Assembly: GCA_937896305.1 (NCBI GenBank)
Contig: CALBND010000030.1
Location: 1-8,531, forward strand
DNA length: 8,531 bases
Direction: 5' to 3'
Origin: an uncultured Actinomycetes bacterium
Lineage (GTDB): Bacteria; Actinomycetota; Actinomycetes; S36-B12; UBA5976
The notes under the pieces were generated by a model that saw only the letters and a program-made list of their open reading frames with translations, ran no database searches and was not told the DNA's origin. Positions 6,199-8,531 of this stretch are shown here, one piece after another (within the stretch, counting starts at the first letter, position 1; every line of letters begins with the position of its first letter). The position numbers were made by a program, and so were the translations under genes.

Positions 6199-7442
6199 CG
6201 AGTAAATTCAGCCAACGCTGTTTTAGTTGCTTCTAGAAGCATTTTCTGGCTTTCAATTGTGCTAGTTAAACTTTCAACTTTCTTATTGTCACCTTTTGCG
6301 ATTGCTGCGGCTAATTCTTTTTCAGTTTTTGCTAATTTGTTTTCAATTAATTCCATTGTGGACTGAGCTCTTGCACTTTTAGCTGGGTCAGTTCTTTGGT
6401 GTTCATTTTTCTCTAGGTTTTTAATAGCATCTTCAACAGTTTTTAGACGAGATTCAATTTTATCTTTAACATTTCTTGGAACATGACCTATTTTGTTCCA
6501 TTCATCTTGAATGGGTCTAAGGGCAGACTTGGCTGCTTTCACGTCAGTTGTAGGTAAAATCTTTTCAGCTTTTTCAGCCAAAGCCTGTTTGGCTTCTAAG
6601 TTCTTTTTTTGTTCGCCATCTAAGGCACCTAAAGCAGCAGTTCTTGCAGCAAAGAAAACGTCTTGCGCAAGTTTAAATTCTTTCCAAAATTTTTGTTCTT
6701 CTTTTCGTTCCAAAATTGAGGCATTTTTCCATTTGATCATCAAAGCCTTGTATTTATTAGCTGTTGAATTCCAATCAGTTGAATTAGCTATTTCTTTAGC
6801 TTGTTCAACTATTTCTGACTTAATCTTTTTTGCTTCTTTTCTGGTGGAATCTAGGCCGGCAAAATGTTGTCTACGAGAGCGATCAAAGCCTGATCTTGCT
6901 GCGCTAAATCTTTTCCATAGTGCTTGTTCTTCAGATTTCACACCATGGGGGAGTTTTTTCCACTCTTCAACAATATCTTTAAATCTTTGAGTCGTAACTT
7001 TCCATTGATTTGATTTAGCTAAAGCTTCTGCTTCCTCAACTAACTTTTGTCTAAGAAGTCCGGCTTTTTCTTTAGCAATAGATTTAGCTGCAGAAAATTC
7101 GGCTTTTTTCACCGCTGCAATTACTTGCAATTCATCAAGTTTGTCAGAAAGAGCTGTCAAATTTCCAACAAAAGTGGGAGTAATTATTGCTGCTCTAACT
7201 TTTTCAATCAGTTTGAAAGCTGCTTCAGCATTACCTTTTCCTTCTTTAAGTCTTTGTAGTGCAAGATTAACTTCGTTATGAATTTCTTCAAATTTGCGAA
7301 TATAAAAACTTAAACCATCACTTGGTTCTCCCGCTGCCCATTGACCAACAGACTTTTCAGTACCGTCAGGCATTTTCACATAAACTGTGCCATCGTTTTC
7401 AACGCGACCAAAAGTTGCGGATTCGGTGGAGGTAGATGTCAT
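6195..7442 (-). CDS. DUF349 repeat protein of unknown function
   Basis: The 415-residue product is soluble, highly charged and mostly alpha-helical. An N-terminal segment (about 10-50: FGRVENDGTVYV, then VGQWAAGEPSDGLSFYIRKF) looks like a small beta-rich head often seen in actinobacterial members. Three DUF349-type units follow at about 134-194, 211-270 and 287-345. The repeated pattern is A..A....W......F......W..........LW..F..A...F, visible as WKVTTQRFKDIVEEWKKL, WNSTANKYKALMIKWKNA and an eroded third copy with EWNKIGHVPR. A Lys/Glu-rich coiled-coil tail ends the protein (about 355-415). There is no signal peptide or membrane segment, and no catalytic motif was recognised. It lies 28 bp downstream of the cyclophilin gene, probably in one transcript, with no clear Shine-Dalgarno. 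Its stop overlaps that of relA. DUF349 proteins are common beside rel in actinobacteria (from memory), but no function is established. Confidence 0.88.
   Translation of the reverse strand: MTSTSTESATFGRVENDGTVYVKMPDGTEKSVGQWAAGEPSDGLSFYIRKFEEIHNEVNLALQRLKEGKGNAEAAFKLIEKVRAAIITPTFVGNLTALSDKLDELQVIAAVKKAEFSAAKSIAKEKAGLLRQKLVEEAEALAKSNQWKVTTQRFKDIVEEWKKLPHGVKSEEQALWKRFSAARSGFDRSRRQHFAGLDSTRKEAKKIKSEIVEQAKEIANSTDWNSTANKYKALMIKWKNASILERKEEQKFWKEFKLAQDVFFAARTAALGALDGEQKKNLEAKQALAEKAEKILPTTDVKAAKSALRPIQDEWNKIGHVPRNVKDKIESRLKTVEDAIKNLEKNEHQRTDPAKSARAQSTMELIENKLAKTEKELAAAIAKGDNKKVESLTSTIESQKMLLEATKTALAEFTR
6209..6245 (+). terminator. Two tandem weak hairpins with T runs after relA
   Basis: Eleven bases after the relA stop, CAGC-CAAC-GCTG (6209-6220) is a 4-bp stem with a 4-base loop, followed by TTTT (6221-6224). 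A second element, TGCTTCTAGAAGCA (6228-6241), is a perfect 14-bp palindrome that can form a 5-bp stem with a CTAG loop and is followed by TTTT (6242-6245). Together they look like a compact tandem terminator for relA. They sit inside the last codons of the opposing DUF349 gene, as they must, because the two genes leave no space between them. The stems are short, so termination could be leaky. Confidence 0.35.
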
Positions 7443-7470
7443 ATTTTATTTAAGCTACTTTCATATCTTC

Positions 7471-8157
7471 TTATTGATTGATACTAACTGCTACCGATTC
7501 AATCGTTAAACCTGACACCAGAGGTCCATCAGTTCCCCCATCAAGCACGCCTTGAGCTGCAATATTTTGCAAAATATCTAACCCAGCAGAAATGTTTCCC
7601 CAAATGGTGTAATTAGGTCCCAATGTGGTGTCTTGGTAAACCAAGAAGAATTGTGAGCCACCAGTTCCCGGTCCTGCATTAGCCATGGCAACTGTTCCGG
7701 CTGGATAATTATTTGCAATAGCAGCAGGTAAATTTTCATCTGGTAGTGCAAAACCTGGTCCACCAACGCCGTCAGGATTTCCACCTGGTCCATCTGCTTC
7801 AGGATCGCCACATTGCACAACAAAAATTCCTTCAGTTGTTAAGCGATGACAAATATTTCCATCATAAAAACCCACCTCAGCAATAGCAGCTAATGCGTTC
7901 ACTGTAATCAATGCTTTGTCCGGAATTGTTTCAATAACAATTTGACCTTGGTTTGTTTGTAAAGTCATAGTTACTTTGTCTGATGGGCTTAGTCCAGAAG
8001 TCGGAACTGAAGAGTCTGCTTTAGTTTCTGTAACAGCACCATTTTCTGAAGTTTGTGGTGAGCCGGAAAGTCCAATGATTATGGTTCCTGCAACAACAGC
8101 AATAACTGTTAGCAGAGCAACATAGGTTGTGGTTTTTTTCGATTTGTCAGTATTCAT
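7471..8157 (-). CDS. Membrane-anchored cyclophilin-type peptidyl-prolyl cis-trans isomerase
   Basis: Cyclophilins catalyse cis-trans isomerisation of Xaa-Pro bonds during folding. The 228 residues start with a short basic head (TDKSKK), one membrane segment (about 11-30) with no lipobox Cys, and a polar linker (31-60). The catalytic domain should therefore lie outside the membrane. The cyclophilin core spans about 61-228: CHRL (103-106, R105 matching CypA Arg55), F112 and Q115 (CypA Phe60 and Gln63), GDP (117-119), GGPGF (132-136), and AMANAGPGTGGSQFF (157-171). C103 and C116 flank the active site, as in actinobacterial PpiB-like proteins. The loop between GDP and GGPGF is Gly/Pro/Asp-rich and longer than the common GDPTGTGTGGPGY form. 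This is the positional counterpart of M. tuberculosis ppiB next to relA. No Shine-Dalgarno is seen before its ATG. The DUF349 gene follows 28 bp downstream. Confidence 0.93.
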   Translation of the reverse strand: MNTDKSKKTTTYVALLTVIAVVAGTIIIGLSGSPQTSENGAVTETKADSSVPTSGLSPSDKVTMTLQTNQGQIVIETIPDKALITVNALAAIAEVGFYDGNICHRLTTEGIFVVQCGDPEADGPGGNPDGVGGPGFALPDENLPAAIANNYPAGTVAMANAGPGTGGSQFFLVYQDTTLGPNYTIWGNISAGLDILQNIAAQGVLDGGTDGPLVSGLTIESVAVSINQ

Positions 8158-8222
8158 ACAAGTTTAGAGTCTAGGCTGTGACATATTATGAACACAAAGT
8201 GAGTAGAGGTTGAGCCAAAAAA
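8158..8222. promoter_or_regulatory. Divergent promoter region between the cyclophilin and hydrolase genes
   Basis: The 65-bp spacer must start both transcripts unless they come from outside it. On the plus strand, TATTAT (8184-8189) is a good -10 candidate, with TTTAGA (8163-8168) as a poor -35 at 15 bp spacing. On the minus strand the same bases read CATAAT (8190-8185), so the two -10 boxes would overlap back to back. The hydrolase has AGAGGT (8205-8210) as a distant Shine-Dalgarno, 12 bases before its ATG; the cyclophilin has none. The -35 matches are weak, so the boxes are tentative. Confidence 0.35.
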
Positions 8223-8531
8223 ATGCTGATTAAATCATTTCCAGCAGGTCCTTGGGCCACTAACTGCTATGTGATCGCTAATGAAGCCAATTCTGAGTGT
8301 TTGATTATTGATCCTGGATTTAACGCACTTGCTGAAATTGCCAGAATTTTGACCCAGCAAGGCTTGCATCCTGTGGCAGCGCTTTTAACTCATGGTCACA
8401 TGGATCACGTTTGGTCAATTGTTCCACTTTGCAAAGAACATAATATTTTGGCATATATAAATAGTGAAGATGATTGGATGATTACTGAACCTAAGAAAGC
8501 TTACTCAAAATCGAGTTGGGAAGACATTGTA
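8223..8531 (+). CDS. Metallo-beta-lactamase-fold hydrolase, glyoxalase II-like (partial, runs off the window)
   Basis: An open frame begins at ATG 8223 and stays open for 103 codons to the end of the window; the C-terminus is missing. The start reads MLIKSFPAGPWATNCYVIAN, typical of glyoxalase II-like (hydroxyacylglutathione hydrolase-like) members of the metallo-beta-lactamase superfamily. Next come the first core strand with D30 in LIIDPGF and the metal-binding motif THGHMDHVW (56-64), whose H57, H59, D61 and H62 are the HxHxDH metal ligands. The rest of the active site lies beyond the window. The upstream in-frame GTG at 8199 is followed by a TGA at 8211, so ATG 8223 is the first usable start. 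It matches the M. tuberculosis Rv2581c position between ppiB and hisS (from memory), so hisS is expected next. The substrate cannot be told from the sequence; an actinobacterial thioester or detoxification role is only a guess. Confidence 0.9.
   Translation, partial: MLIKSFPAGPWATNCYVIANEANSECLIIDPGFNALAEIARILTQQGLHPVAALLTHGHMDHVWSIVPLCKEHNILAYINSEDDWMITEPKKAYSKSSWEDIV

Noticed and set aside
6511..7259. Plus-strand open frames opposite the DUF349 gene
   Set aside because: They are Ser/Phe-rich translations of Lys/Glu-rich coding DNA in reverse, with no recognisable motif; the minus-strand gene shows clear repeats.
7578..7823. Second minus-strand frame inside the cyclophilin gene
   Set aside because: It overlaps the conserved cyclophilin core in another frame and has no family features.
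1..8531. A new defence, mobile or toxin-antitoxin system
   Set aside because: Every gene belongs to a known family, the order follows the standard actinobacterial chromosome, and no integrase, transposase, nuclease pair or compositional island was seen.

Overview
The window is a slice of a conserved actinobacterial housekeeping neighbourhood in an unusually AT-rich genome. Four 60-base lines counted by hand ranged from 30 to 42 percent G+C. From memory, the gene order matches the Mycobacterium tuberculosis segment ruvA-ruvB ... secD-secF ... relA-ppiB-(glyoxalase II-like)-hisS. Several proteins also look actinobacterial: SecD has the ADSFVVYFER form of its TM4 motif, Rel has an RCCTPVPGD motif, and the cyclophilin has a CHRLTT ... 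QCGDP core. Low G+C with this gene order suggests a streamlined planktonic actinobacterium, for example the freshwater Nanopelagicales (acI) type. That placement is inference, since no rRNA or marker search could be run.

Layout. Positions 1-54 carry the last codons of ruvA, followed 2 bp later by ruvB (57-1100); together these encode the Holliday-junction branch-migration motor. A 96-bp gap with a weak hairpin and a T6 run leads to secD (1197-2816) and secF (2817-3899), which abut with no gap and encode the proton-driven accessory part of the Sec translocon. After a 73-bp gap, relA (3973-6198) encodes a full-length bifunctional (p)ppGpp synthetase/hydrolase. Its stop codon overlaps the stop codon of a convergent minus-strand gene for a DUF349 repeat protein (6195-7442). 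That gene lies 28 bp downstream of a minus-strand gene for a membrane-anchored cyclophilin-type prolyl isomerase (7471-8157). A 65-bp divergent spacer separates this pair from a plus-strand metallo-beta-lactamase-fold hydrolase that runs off the window (8223 to the end).

How the genes fit together. SecDF pulls exported proteins across the membrane, and the anchored cyclophilin probably assists folding on the outer face. Rel sets the stringent-response alarmone level. The DUF349 protein has no assigned job, but it sits beside Rel and the cyclophilin. All coding regions look intact, and no stretch over 300 bp lacks a gene. There are no tRNAs, rRNAs, mobile elements, CRISPR arrays or prophage genes.

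I did not find a convincing new system. The points worth a second look are smaller: yajC and apt are missing from their usual slots, SecD carries a Ser/Ala/Pro-rich insert, Rel has YRSLHT where YQSLHT is usual, and the relA/DUF349 junction is stop-overlapping with weak hairpins inside the opposing gene.
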